The notes beneath the pieces are model-generated. The model made no database searches. It was not told the DNA's origin and was given only the letters and a program-made list of their open reading frames with translations. This document shows, one piece after another, positions 25,716 through 33,804 of a stretch of DNA of 64,000 nucleotides (positions are counted from its first letter, which is position 1; the number at the start of each line of letters is the position of its first letter). A program made the translations under genes and the position numbers. This DNA is from Marinobacter persicus (lineage in GTDB: Bacteria; Pseudomonadota; Gammaproteobacteria; Pseudomonadales; Oleiphilaceae). The stretch covers positions 178,261-242,260 of the forward strand of contig NZ_PTIV01000001.1 in NCBI RefSeq assembly GCF_002934325.1. Reading direction: 5' to 3'.

Positions 25716-26369
25716 TTATTTGCTGGATTGGATCCAGTTCTTCCACTCTTCTCGAGTTTCCCTGTCGGCCTGCAGATACCAGTAACGCAGCATCTGCCGA
25801 ACCGTTTCCTGATCCGGAGCGCCCTGCTCGCCAACGTGTGGCACGGCGTCCGTTACGTTGCCTGCAGCGGCGGAGGCTCCAGGCAACTGCATGCGAAGTG
25901 CGGCGGGGGCCGGGGTGCGGTTGAAGGCCTCCAGTTCGTCCAGGTAATCCCGGAATACCTGGAAGCCTTCTTTCTCCAGCACACCGATCTGGTAACTCAG
26001 GGCCTCGCCCTCGGCGTTCACCAGCCGGAAGTCCTTCTGCTGGTTGAAAGCTGCCATCTGCTGACGTGTCTGAAGGCGGGGAGCCGAGAGCGTCAACACG
26101 GCATCGGCCGCATCAAACAGGAGGACAAAGGTTTCACTGCTTTCGGGAAAGGCATCGTCGTCGGAGCGCCCCAGCATCGCTTCGCAGTCCACCACCAGCT
26201 GCTGGGTACCATTCGCCAGGGTCAGTGACTCCCCGGATACCGCGTTTTTCTCATCGCCGTTAACCACGTGGGTCTGCACACAGGGGCCCAGTGTCAGGCG
26301 CACGTCGGCGTTTACCTGGGCAGATACCAGCAGGATCAAGACAAAAATCGGGGCAACGATGGCTTTCAA
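25716..26369 (-). CDS. DUF2057-family periplasmic protein
   Basis: 217 aa with a signal peptide (VLILLVSAQVNA/D). TTG start at 26369 with a GGAG site 7 bases upstream; no better ATG exists. The body (VVDCEAMLGRSDDDAF, LTLSAPRLQTRQQMAAFN) matches the YccT/DUF2057 group, whose function is not established. The C-terminal REEWKNWIQSSK helix is well preserved. It has a terminator-bearing gap upstream, so it is probably transcribed alone. Confidence 0.7.
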   Translation of the reverse strand: MKAIVAPIFVLILLVSAQVNADVRLTLGPCVQTHVVNGDEKNAVSGESLTLANGTQQLVVDCEAMLGRSDDDAFPESSETFVLLFDAADAVLTLSAPRLQTRQQMAAFNQQKDFRLVNAEGEALSYQIGVLEKEGFQVFRDYLDELEAFNRTPAPAALRMQLPGASAAAGNVTDAVPHVGEQGAPDQETVRQMLRYWYLQADRETREEWKNWIQSSK

Positions 26370-26448
26370 CAGACACTCCAGATTTTTCAGGCTCTGGGGC
26401 CAGCCGGCGTCCGCTCACAATGAGCCTCACCGGGCGGCCGGAATTTGG

Positions 26449-26473
26449 AAAAAAGCCGGGAGCAGCCCCCGGC
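26449..26473 (-). terminator. Second hairpin, terminator-like
   Basis: GCCGGG/CCCGGC stem (26455-26460 with 26468-26473), followed by six T on the minus strand. It lies about 200 bases beyond the choice-of-anchor stop, 80 bases before the DUF2057 start, so it may be a backup terminator or a leader hairpin. Confidence 0.55.
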
Positions 26474-26620
26474 ATCAAGGTTCTTCACTCAAAACGCAAC
26501 ATGAGCTCAAAGCCCGGGCTTGCCCTTAAGCTTTGAGACTTCAATTTATAGGGAGCTTATTGCAAGGACGTGACATATTTACGGCAGTTTTATGTCACGG
26601 AAGGTGAGGCGGGAGGAAGC

Positions 26621-26656
26621 CGGAAAACCAATGCGTTGGCCCTGCCAACGCATTGG
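26621..26656 (-). terminator. Terminator of the choice-of-anchor I gene
   Basis: A perfect 13-bp inverted repeat, CCAATGCGTTGGC/GCCAACGCATTGG, with a 3-base loop (26628-26656), followed on the minus strand by TTTTCC. It starts 23 bases after the stop codon of the gene at 26679. Confidence 0.8.
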
Positions 26657-26678
26657 CGTCCGTGGATAGCGAAAACCC

Positions 26679-28565
26679 TCAACGGATCTCGTAGATCGTG
26701 GTGGTGCCACTCACTTCGTTGCCGACAATTAAAAGAGGCGAGTCGCCCGGAGCATCGGCAGCGCTGACAAAGAGGATACTTTCAGGCCCCAGGTCGCCAG
26801 CGGCCCAGGCGGGTTCGTTGCCGTCATCAATCCGGTCTTCGATGGGGTATGTGAAATCCCGGTTGTTGAGGTATTGCACATGCCGGGGGCTGGCCGGGTT
26901 GCTGATGTCGTACACCATGATGCCGCCGGTACGTTCCAGGCCTATGAAGGCATAGGTACGGTCGTCGATGTGCGCTACCTCGATGGCTTCAGGTTCAGGA
27001 CCCTTGGCGTCACTGCGGCTATCACCACTGTTCTCATCGTTGTCGTTGTTGAATTCCGCACCCAACTTCTCAGCGGTGATGGTTTCAAAGTCACTGCCAC
27101 TGTCAGCTATCAGGCGTCCGTCTGCGCTCCAGATGCTGAAACTTCGGGCGCCATAGGCCAGAGGCAGGTCCAGCTCACCATCACTGTTTGTATCGGCGGT
27201 CAGTGTGGTCAGAAGACGGCCAAGGTGTTTCTTATTGGAGAAATCCACATCGGCGCGGTTGAAAGGCGCGACATCCGCCAGCGGAGCATCCTTGAAGCGA
27301 ATTTCCTCAACAAACCCATCGTATTCCCGGGCGTCGCCTTCGTTGGCGGTGAGGTAATACACCTCGCCATTAATGGCGACGGATTTGATGGTGTCCGGCA
27401 TGTACATGCCCAGCACGGGCCAGTTGGCGATGTTGATGGCGTCGTCCTTGTCGGACACATCCAGCTCGTTGCCGGGCATACCGTGGTCTTTGGTGCCCAG
27501 GGCCAGAATACGCTCCACCCGACGCTCCTCCAGATCAATCACCGCTACGGCGTTGTTTTCCTGTAGGGTCACCCAGGCTTTGGAATCGTTCGGCGAGACG
27601 GCAATGTATTCCGGCTCCAGATCCTGTGCCACCGACGACTGACCATCATGCAGGAAGGCCCGAAGCTCTGTGTCCTCGTTTTCCACCTCGGTATCATCGT
27701 CAAAACCAGTGGTCAGGGTCAGCGTATTGCCTTCCACCCGCGCCACCCGATAAGGCAGTGGATCACCCTCGCTGCTGGCAATCGTCAGCCACATGCCCGG
27801 CTTTACGGCCGAGGCATCCGCCACCATCAGCCGGGCCTGGTCATCATCCCTGTAGCCGGTAATCGACAATTCCGTGCGGCCATAATTACCGAAAATCCGA
27901 ACCTGCGCGGGCAGCTCTGCGGCCCGTTCACCGTCACGGTTAAAGGCCCGGAAATCGATGGTGCTGGCGATGGGCTGGCGGGGATTTTCAACATTGATAA
28001 CGGACACCGAGCCCTCGGGATCGATGCTGTAATCGGCGTTTGGCTCGCCTTCGTTGGCGGTCAGCAGGTGCCGGCCGTCAGCCGTGAAGGTAATCATGTC
28101 CGGCAACGAGCCAACCTTGGCTTGCCCCAGAAACGCCAGATCGGCCGCGTTATAGATTTGCACGCGACCGGGCGACGTCTTGGTGCGATTCTCCACGGCA
28201 ATCGCCACCAGACCGTCACTTACGCTGACACTGTTGATGGCACCGGCATCCGGCCAGTGCTCACCCGCCAGCAGCGTCGTGACTTTTACCGGATTGGTGG
28301 GGTCTTCAAGGCTCAGGACATCGAGTGCACCCTGCTGGGCGTTAACAACGAAGGTGCGTGCGCTCTCAGGATCGAAGGCCACGATTTCTGCGGCGCTTTC
28401 GTCAAACTGGTTATCGGCTGAGGTGAAACGACCGATCTGGACCAGCGATATCGCCTGATCGTCCAGGCCGGGGCCGCCGGCGCGTTTACCGTCGCTGCCA
28501 CAGGCAGACAAACCAACGGTGGCGGAGAGAATGGCGGCAGCCAGAAGGGGGCGGGTCAAATGCAT
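26679..28565 (-). CDS. Choice-of-anchor I family lipoprotein (beta-propeller)
   Basis: 628 aa. Lipoprotein signal with lipobox LSAC (about residue 22). The rest has repeated beta-propeller elements with D/N-rich turns; LTADTNSDGELD is an EF-hand-like calcium loop (DxNxDGxxD). The segments AFDPESARTFVVNAQQGALD and LTANEGEPNADYS are typical of choice-of-anchor I proteins, sometimes annotated as alkaline phosphatase-like. These are surface or periplasmic, and an enzyme activity has not been demonstrated by the motifs here. ATG with GAGGCAC site. Confidence 0.8.
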   Translation of the reverse strand: MHLTRPLLAAAILSATVGLSACGSDGKRAGGPGLDDQAISLVQIGRFTSADNQFDESAAEIVAFDPESARTFVVNAQQGALDVLSLEDPTNPVKVTTLLAGEHWPDAGAINSVSVSDGLVAIAVENRTKTSPGRVQIYNAADLAFLGQAKVGSLPDMITFTADGRHLLTANEGEPNADYSIDPEGSVSVINVENPRQPIASTIDFRAFNRDGERAAELPAQVRIFGNYGRTELSITGYRDDDQARLMVADASAVKPGMWLTIASSEGDPLPYRVARVEGNTLTLTTGFDDDTEVENEDTELRAFLHDGQSSVAQDLEPEYIAVSPNDSKAWVTLQENNAVAVIDLEERRVERILALGTKDHGMPGNELDVSDKDDAINIANWPVLGMYMPDTIKSVAINGEVYYLTANEGDAREYDGFVEEIRFKDAPLADVAPFNRADVDFSNKKHLGRLLTTLTADTNSDGELDLPLAYGARSFSIWSADGRLIADSGSDFETITAEKLGAEFNNDNDENSGDSRSDAKGPEPEAIEVAHIDDRTYAFIGLERTGGIMVYDISNPASPRHVQYLNNRDFTYPIEDRIDDGNEPAWAAGDLGPESILFVSAADAPGDSPLLIVGNEVSGTTTIYEIR

Positions 28566-28740
28566 GAGTGCCTCGCGATTATCGGGTCATGGTTCGGGTT
28601 GTTGACCAAACCTACCGACGAGGCATGACAGAACGGCTGCAGGAAAAAGACAGTTTGGCGGCACTCTTATGACAACCGTGGCTACGCCCACATAATCCTC
28701 CCCGACAGCGGGCGGACCGAAAACGGTGGTTGCCATAAAC

Positions 28741-28780
28741 AAAAATGGCGGCGCTGCTATCCAGAAAAACAGGGCCGCCA
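28741..28780 (-). terminator. Possible terminator of dps
   Basis: TGGCGGC/GCCGCCA stem (28746-28752 with 28774-28780) with a long 21-base loop, followed by TTTTT on the minus strand, 29 bases after the dps stop. The long loop lowers confidence. Confidence 0.45.
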
Positions 28781-28808
28781 CGTCTCATGCAATCAACTAC
28801 CGGGTGGC

Positions 28809-29282
28809 TTACTGCCCCAGGTAGCTACGATACATCCACACGGTTTTTTCCTGCTCGGAGATGTAATCGCTCATCAGGGCGTTGGTGCCCTCGTCGTCGG
28901 CGTCACCCGCCATGTTCAGCAACTCGCGCTGTTTGGAAATGATCTTGCCAAAGCTTTCAACGATGTTGCCCATGGCTTCTTTGCCATCGGATACATCCTT
29001 ACGCTCCGGGATTTCAGATTTTTCCATGTAGGTGCTGTACGCGTGGGCCGGACGATGCCCCAGAGTCAGTACACGCTCGGCGATTTCATCGATCTTGAGC
29101 AGCAGGTCGTCATACAGCTCTTCAAACTTGACGTGCAATTCAAAGAAGTTATCGCCCTTGATGTTCCAGTGATAGCCGCGAACATTCATGTAGAAGATCT
29201 GGTAGTTGGACAGCAGGTCATTCAGTGCGCTGGCCAGTTGTTCCGTTTTTTCCGTATCCAGACCAATGAAATTCTTTGCCAT
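28809..29282 (-). CDS. dps: Dps-family DNA-protection/ferritin-like protein
   Basis: 157 aa from ATG 29282 with an AGGAGG site. The ferroxidase residues between Dps subunits are present: the YHWNIKGDNFFELHVKFEELYDD segment supplies the His (HWN) and the Asp/Glu pair. Dps forms a dodecameric shell that oxidises and stores iron with peroxide and can bind DNA in stationary phase. It is divergent from the DUF2061 gene across a 224-base AT-rich region that should hold both promoters. An OxyR site was looked for but not clearly seen. Confidence 0.93.
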   Translation of the reverse strand: MAKNFIGLDTEKTEQLASALNDLLSNYQIFYMNVRGYHWNIKGDNFFELHVKFEELYDDLLLKIDEIAERVLTLGHRPAHAYSTYMEKSEIPERKDVSDGKEAMGNIVESFGKIISKQRELLNMAGDADDEGTNALMSDYISEQEKTVWMYRSYLGQ

Positions 29283-29506
29283 TTGAACCTCCTGATTCGA
29301 TGTAGGCATCAACTTGATTTCTGACTTTACAAAAAACCCGGGGCTTCCCCCAGTTTATTAACTTGATCTCTTTGATAGCAGTAACTTATGGGCGAACCGA
29401 AAAGAATGATAAATCAGATCTATGAGAAACCATCAAACAGCCTATTTGAAAACAATTCTTATTTGTTCTTAACTGTGGGTATAGACTCAAACATCCGGAG
29501 TTGGCC

Positions 29507-29782
29507 ATGAGCACCATGAAACTGTTCGTCCACAATCACGGAATGCAGGGTGATCAGTCGTTGCTGAAGACCATTACCTTTGCGATCACCCACTTCACAG
29601 TGGCATTTACCGTTGCCTATGTTTTAACCGGCGACATTCTGATCGGTAGCCTGATCGCGATGGTGGAACCGGCCATCAATACCGTTGCCTACTTCTTCCA
29701 CGAGAAGGTATGGGCCCGGCACCAGAAAAATACAACCGCCCGGCAAAGCGTGACGCCCCAAAAGACTCCCCAGGGCGCCTGA
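29507..29782 (+). CDS. DUF2061 small membrane protein
   Basis: 91 aa from ATG 29507 (CGGAG site 6 bases before; the TTG at 29501 is too close). Two hydrophobic helices (FAITHFTVAFTVAYVLTG and LIAMVEPAINTVAYFFHEKVW) carry the conserved H/E residues of the DUF2061 group. Function unknown. The C-terminal ~20 residues are polar. A GC-rich palindrome follows the stop (29788-29811), possibly a weak terminator. Confidence 0.8.
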   Translation: MSTMKLFVHNHGMQGDQSLLKTITFAITHFTVAFTVAYVLTGDILIGSLIAMVEPAINTVAYFFHEKVWARHQKNTTARQSVTPQKTPQGA

Positions 29783-29818
29783 ACCTAGGCCCGCCGTGAC
29801 AGGCGGCGGGCTGTCATC

Positions 29819-31258
29819 TCACCCGCCGGGGCCGCACTCCATGCAGTCATCGACCGCTTCCGGGCCCATGCGCAATTTTCGATGCAGGTCTTTCAAGGCA
29901 GTCCGCAGACCTTCCTCAATCACCGGGTGGTAAAATGGCATATCCAGCATACAGCCGACCGTGAGGCGCTGCTGGGCACTCCAGGCCAACAGATGGGCCA
30001 TGTGTTCTGCGGCCGGGCCAAAGATTTCCGCCCCCAGGAACAGACCGCTCCCGTGCTCGCCGTATACCCGTAACAGGCCTTCGTTCCTGCCAATGACCTT
30101 GCTGCGCCCCTGGCCTTCGAAACTCACTTCTCCAACGGCAAAACAGCCCCGGCAGCGTTCACCCACTTCGGCAATGCTCATACCTACGGTCGCGATCTGC
30201 GGATCGGTGAAAATCACCGCCAGGGGAACCCGACGCAGGCCGGCACGAACCTCCGGATAGGTCCCGGCGTTATCACCGGCAATCCGTCCCTCATCCGCCG
30301 CTTCATGGAGCAGTGGGCGGTCATTGTTTACGTCACCGGCGATGAAGATATGACTGTCGCCGCAACGCAGGGTGTAGGGGTCATAAACAGGCATGCCACG
30401 GTCATCCAGATCAATGCCGGCGTTCTGGATGTCCAGATGATCAATGTTCGGGCGCCGTCCCGTAGCCGCCAACAGATACTCGAACGTTTCCTGATGCTCC
30501 TGGCCGTTTTCCCGCCAGGTCACTTCAACCCCCTGATCGGTGCAGTGCACCTTCCGGGTGTCCGCTTCCGCGCTCAAGGCAAATTCGCTGGCGAAGGTTC
30601 GGCGGGCATAATCCACGATTTTCTCATCGCGCAGGGCGGCAATGCTGCCGTCCACCCCAAACAGGCGTATGCGCACACCCAGGCGGCTTAACGCCTGACC
30701 CAGCTCCAGACCGATCACCCCGGGGCCAAACACGGCCACCGATTCCGGCAGATCCTGCCAGTCAAAGACATCGTCGTTGACGATCAGTCGATCTTTCGCC
30801 CCCTTGAGGACATCGGGGATGTTGGGTCGCGAACCGGTGGCGATCACAAATCGCTGGGCGGTGACTTCGGTGTGTTCCCCCACCACCAGGCGATGGCCAT
30901 CGAGAAAGCGGGCGTGGCCCATCAGACGGTGTTCTTCGGGAAGGGCTTCCATGGACTTCACCACGGGTTCAACAAACCGGTCTCGTTCGGTGCGCACACG
31001 GGCCATCACGGCCCGACCATCAATCCGGACGTCTGTCGGTATCACACCAAAGACTTCGGCCTGCCTCACATCCTCGGCCCTGTCAGCCGCGGCAATCAGC
31101 AATTTGCTGGGCATGCAGCCTACCCGGGCGCAGGTGGTGCCGTAACGTTCACCTTCAATGAGAACCACCCGGTCGGTTTTCTTGCTGACCCGCTGATACG
31201 CGACCATTCCGGCCGTGCCGGCTCCGATAATGGCGACGTCTACCTCTCGCTTGTCCAT
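29819..31258 (-). CDS. Dihydrolipoyl dehydrogenase-like FAD disulfide oxidoreductase
   Basis: 479 aa. N-terminal FAD motif VAIIGAGTAGMVAYQR, redox-active disulfide TTCARVGCMPSK, second Rossmann motif VAVFGPGVIGLELGQAL for NAD(P)H, FAD-binding IFIAGDVNNDRPLLHEAADEG, and the C-terminal His-Glu dyad in FYHPVIEEGLRTAL. This is the lipoamide dehydrogenase/mercuric reductase family. No E1/E2 genes are adjacent, so it is not obviously the subunit of a dehydrogenase complex. The C-terminus ends with a Cys-rich CMECGPGG, resembling the vicinal Cys tail of mercuric or thioredoxin reductases but not identical. GGAGG site. Substrate disulfide unknown. Confidence 0.85.
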   Translation of the reverse strand: MDKREVDVAIIGAGTAGMVAYQRVSKKTDRVVLIEGERYGTTCARVGCMPSKLLIAAADRAEDVRQAEVFGVIPTDVRIDGRAVMARVRTERDRFVEPVVKSMEALPEEHRLMGHARFLDGHRLVVGEHTEVTAQRFVIATGSRPNIPDVLKGAKDRLIVNDDVFDWQDLPESVAVFGPGVIGLELGQALSRLGVRIRLFGVDGSIAALRDEKIVDYARRTFASEFALSAEADTRKVHCTDQGVEVTWRENGQEHQETFEYLLAATGRRPNIDHLDIQNAGIDLDDRGMPVYDPYTLRCGDSHIFIAGDVNNDRPLLHEAADEGRIAGDNAGTYPEVRAGLRRVPLAVIFTDPQIATVGMSIAEVGERCRGCFAVGEVSFEGQGRSKVIGRNEGLLRVYGEHGSGLFLGAEIFGPAAEHMAHLLAWSAQQRLTVGCMLDMPFYHPVIEEGLRTALKDLHRKLRMGPEAVDDCMECGPGG

Positions 31259-31369
31259 CCGGCCTCCTTCATTGGCTCGTTATACTGCGTCACCGTACGA
31301 GTATAGAACCCTTGCGGACTTGCGACAGATCAAAGCCTCAAGCTTCCGCCAGCCCCCGGCAAACGGAAG

Positions 31370-32422
31370 CTACAGTGAGCGGATCAACGCCTCGGTCTGT
31401 TCCCAGCCCAGGCAGGGATCGGTCAGGGAGCAGCCGTAGATCAGGTCATCCCCATCATCCTGACGACCGAATGCCAGGAAGCTTTCCAGCATCAGGCCCT
31501 TGATGTGGCTGTTGCCCTTATCCTTTTGAGCCATGACTTCCCTGGCAATCTCCTGCTGGCGCTCGGCCTGTTTGCGAGCGTTATCGTGGCTGCAGTCCAC
31601 CATGACAGCGCTGTTCACACCGGCTTTTTCCAACTCTTCGACGGCCCGGGCAATGCTCAGCTCATCGTAGTTGGTGATTCCCCGTCCGCCACGCAGAACC
31701 AGGTGTGTGTCCGGGTTGCCGGGCGTGGAAATCATCGCCGGCGAGCCGCAATGGGAAATACCCATGTGGTGATGGGGATGGGCGCCGGATTTCATGGCAT
31801 TGATGGCCACGCCAATGCTGCCATCGGTGCCGTTCTTGAAGCCCACCGGCATGGGCAGACCACTGACCATTTCCCGGTGGATCTGGGATTCGGTGGTGCG
31901 CGCGCCAATGGCGGTCCAGCTCACCAGGTCACCCAGGTAGTCCATCATGAATGGCCCCAGGGCTTCGGTGGCCAGGGGCAGCCCCAACTCACTGAGTCCC
32001 AGAAGAAGCCGACGGGAACGCTCCAGTCCCTGTTTCAGATCGCCGCGACCGGTGCGCTCCGGGTCGTACAGCAGGCCTTTCCAGCCCACGGTGGTGCGGG
32101 GTTTTTCCAGGTAGGCCCGCATCACGATCAGGAAGCGATCACTGACCTCGTCCGCCAGGGCCTTGAGTTTGCGGCCGTAGTCCAGAGCCGCCTCTTCGTC
32201 GTGGATGGAACAGGGGCCAATCACGATCAGGGTGCGATTATCCTCACCATGCAGCACCCGACGAATCTGCTCCCGGTAACCGGCAATCTCCCAGGCCAGT
32301 GACTCGCTTACCGGAAACCGGCCTCGCAGCTCCAGTGCGGTGGGCAGGCGGGTTTCCTGGCGGTGCTGGCTGCGATTCAGCGGCTCCGAATCCAGTGTCT
32401 CGGCGTTCAGTGGCATGTTCAT
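31370..32422 (-). CDS. Class I DAHP synthase (3-deoxy-7-phosphoheptulonate synthase)
   Basis: 350 aa from ATG 32422 (AGGAAGC site; a second ATG 6 bases on is also possible). Joins phosphoenolpyruvate and erythrose 4-phosphate at the first step of the shikimate pathway. Family motifs: IGPCSIHDEEAALDYG, RAYLEKPRTTVGWKGLLYD, KNGTDGSIGVAINAM and HCGSPAMISTPGNPDTHLVL. It belongs to the AroFGH group, but which feedback type (Phe, Tyr or Trp) cannot be read. It is the downstream gene of an apparent attenuator (32455-32616), so transcription is probably controlled by aromatic tRNA charging. Confidence 0.93.
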   Translation of the reverse strand: MNMPLNAETLDSEPLNRSQHRQETRLPTALELRGRFPVSESLAWEIAGYREQIRRVLHGEDNRTLIVIGPCSIHDEEAALDYGRKLKALADEVSDRFLIVMRAYLEKPRTTVGWKGLLYDPERTGRGDLKQGLERSRRLLLGLSELGLPLATEALGPFMMDYLGDLVSWTAIGARTTESQIHREMVSGLPMPVGFKNGTDGSIGVAINAMKSGAHPHHHMGISHCGSPAMISTPGNPDTHLVLRGGRGITNYDELSIARAVEELEKAGVNSAVMVDCSHDNARKQAERQQEIAREVMAQKDKGNSHIKGLMLESFLAFGRQDDGDDLIYGCSLTDPCLGWEQTEALIRSL

Positions 32423-32454
32423 GTCTTGCTTCCTGTTTCCCTGTGTCAGAATCA

Positions 32455-32490
32455 AAAAAGCCCCGGCTGGGCTACCAGTCGGGGCTTTTT
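32455..32490 (-). terminator. Attenuator terminator before DAHP synthase
   Basis: AAAAAGCCCCG/CGGGGCTTTTT, an 11-bp stem with a 14-base loop (32455-32465 with 32480-32490), ending in a T run on the minus strand. It lies 33 bases upstream of the DAHP synthase start and after the leader peptide stop, which is where a transcription attenuator should be. It would also function as a terminator of upstream plus-strand transcription. Confidence 0.85.
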
Positions 32491-32527
32491 GAGTCCGGTG
32501 GCAGCCTGGGTTGCTTGCCGGGCTGCC
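32470..32527 (-). promoter_or_regulatory. Competing RNA stems of the attenuator
   Basis: On the minus strand, segment 1 GGCAGCC (32521-32527) pairs with segment 2 GGCTGCC (32500-32506). Segment 2 can instead pair with segment 3 GGTAGCC (32470-32476, one G-T pair), which lies in the loop of the terminator hairpin and would disturb it. The end of the leader reading frame (CCGGGCCGCC, about 32564-32573) can also pair with segment 1. The pattern fits mutually exclusive folds; the order in which ribosome stalling selects them is not resolved. Confidence 0.5.
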
Positions 32528-32556
32528 TTCCTCGTTGTGTTCGGTCGATGAAGATC

Positions 32557-32616
32557 TTACGGGCGGCCCGGGCTCTGGCTAAAGTAAAAGCCATAACCAA
32601 ACCACCAAAAATACAC
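32557..32616 (-). CDS. Aromatic leader peptide for DAHP synthase attenuation
   Basis: Short frame with the run YFWWFGYGFYF (32581-32613), nine aromatic residues of 11 covering Phe, Tyr and Trp, all products of the pathway started by the downstream enzyme. The GTG at 32616 gives 19 aa (MYFWWFGYGFYFSQSPGRP) with a weak AGGT site. A longer version from ATG 32694 (45 aa) is possible, but the predicted transcription start is next to that ATG. The combination of aromatic codon run, alternative stems and terminator is the classic architecture of leader-peptide attenuation, as in pheA or trp operons. Confidence 0.65.
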   Translation of the reverse strand: MYFWWFGYGFYFSQSPGRP

Positions 32617-32701
32617 GGCGGAACCTGCGGCTTTCGTTTTTTCACCGAAAGCTTTCAGAACATTCAATTGACAGGCTGCGTGTAGGGTCTTCATGCTTTT
32701 C

Positions 32702-32731
32702 ACTATAAACCGATCTTTTTTACATTGACAA
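32702..32731 (-). promoter_or_regulatory. Candidate sigma-70 promoter for the leader/DAHP synthase unit
   Basis: Minus strand: -35 TTGTCA (32726-32731), spacer of 18, -10 TATAGT (32702-32707). It would start transcription near 32695, about 80 bases before the GTG leader start. The same region must also hold the promoter of the divergent secretin-like gene. Confidence 0.45.
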
Positions 32732-32785
32732 CCCGCAACCCGGATTATTTTCAGCGGGTTGTCAGCCAGGGCTGCGGAGGCCGGC

Positions 32786-33583
32786 ATGCACATTCCGTCT
32801 GTACACCCATCTTTTGCTTACCGTTCTGGCCTCCTTGCGGTGGTTTTGCTGTTGATGTGCAGCGTCGTCCAGGCCGAGCCGGAAGCTCGCATTTACCAGT
32901 TACAGAACCGGACCGCAGAAGATATGGCGGGCCAGATCAAGGACCTTTACCGCCAGGCACCGATCACGGTTACCGCCCGAGGACAACAGCTGGTGGTGCG
33001 TGGGGAGCCAGCCCAACTGGATGAAATCGGCACCCTGATTGAAACCCTGGATGTTGCGCCCATCCAGATGCGGGTAAGTGTTCGCTATCGCCAGGACATC
33101 GGCGGCAGGGAAACCGGGGGTGGTATCAGCGCCTCAGATGATAACGCCCGCGCTACCATCAAAAGCCGCACCATCAGCACGGCTTCGAGCACCGAACGCA
33201 ACGTCATCGTCCAGAGCGGGCAATCCGCCCACATTACCTCCGGCCAGGTCCGGACCCTGCCTTTCGCCCTCCAGGGCGGTCGGAATCCGGCCATGATCCT
33301 GGAACAGGTGGAGACACGAAGCGGCTTTGTGGTGAGCCCCCACGTGATTTCCGACAGGACGGTCGAACTGAAGATCGTTTCCTTTGAAGAGGATCCGGCC
33401 GCCCTCCCCGGTTACGAAACCGAAGCGCTGGTCACCATTCGCCGGGTGGATCCGGGACAATGGGTCAGCCTCGGTGGAACCAACACCTCCCAAGCCGGTC
33501 ATGAAGGTGGGATTACTTACCGTGTGAATGGCAACCGCGCCGAAAACCAGACCGTGGAAGTAAAGGTAGACCTGCTACACTGA
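32786..33583 (+). CDS. Secretin-like periplasmic protein (N-domain plus short secretin fragment)
   Basis: 265 aa from ATG 32786 (CGGAGG site). Signal peptide (LLAVVLLLMCSVVQA/E), then a secretin N1-type domain (RIYQLQNRTAEDMAGQIKDLY, LVVRGEPAQLDEIGTLIETLD). The following region ending in GGITYRVNGNRAENQTVEV resembles a secretin beta region, but the full gate and outer-membrane barrel are missing, so it cannot form a normal secretin pore on its own. No type II, type IV pilus or type III genes are adjacent. Terminator at 33638. Function unknown; it could be a NolW-like helper. Confidence 0.65.
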   Translation: MHIPSVHPSFAYRSGLLAVVLLLMCSVVQAEPEARIYQLQNRTAEDMAGQIKDLYRQAPITVTARGQQLVVRGEPAQLDEIGTLIETLDVAPIQMRVSVRYRQDIGGRETGGGISASDDNARATIKSRTISTASSTERNVIVQSGQSAHITSGQVRTLPFALQGGRNPAMILEQVETRSGFVVSPHVISDRTVELKIVSFEEDPAALPGYETEALVTIRRVDPGQWVSLGGTNTSQAGHEGGITYRVNGNRAENQTVEVKVDLLH

Positions 33584-33637
33584 TCTAATTCAGCCCGCCG
33601 TTCGTAGCGCCCGTAATCGCAGTATTTATACTGTATT

Positions 33638-33674
33638 AGCGGTGCAAAAACATGACAATTTGCGCCGCTTTTTG
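33638..33674 (+). terminator. Terminator after the secretin-like gene
   Basis: Stem AGCGGTGCAAA/TTTGCGCCGCT (one G-T pair, 33638-33648 with 33659-33669), loop of 10, then a T run. 55 bases after the stop codon and before the RND promoter region. Confidence 0.75.
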
Positions 33675-33804
33675 TAGCATCCTAAGCTAACTAAGTTGTT
33701 AACGAGTACTGTTAGCATTGCCATACCGGCATCATGGCATTGCTGGCATCGCTTTTTGGTTAGCAATCACTCACCATCAGGAACTCCATTCCCAGGAACA
33801 ACCC

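Larger units (their letters stand above)
26370..26678. other. Intergenic region with two minus-strand hairpins
   Basis: Between DUF2057 and the choice-of-anchor gene, both on the minus strand. No gene seen. It holds two terminator-like hairpins (26449-26473 and 26621-26656) and presumably the DUF2057 promoter in the AT-rich part around 26530-26590. Confidence 0.6.

Noticed and set aside
32786..33583. Functional secretin of a type II or pilus system
   Set aside because: The gate and barrel are missing and no secretion genes are nearby, so it was called only secretin-like.
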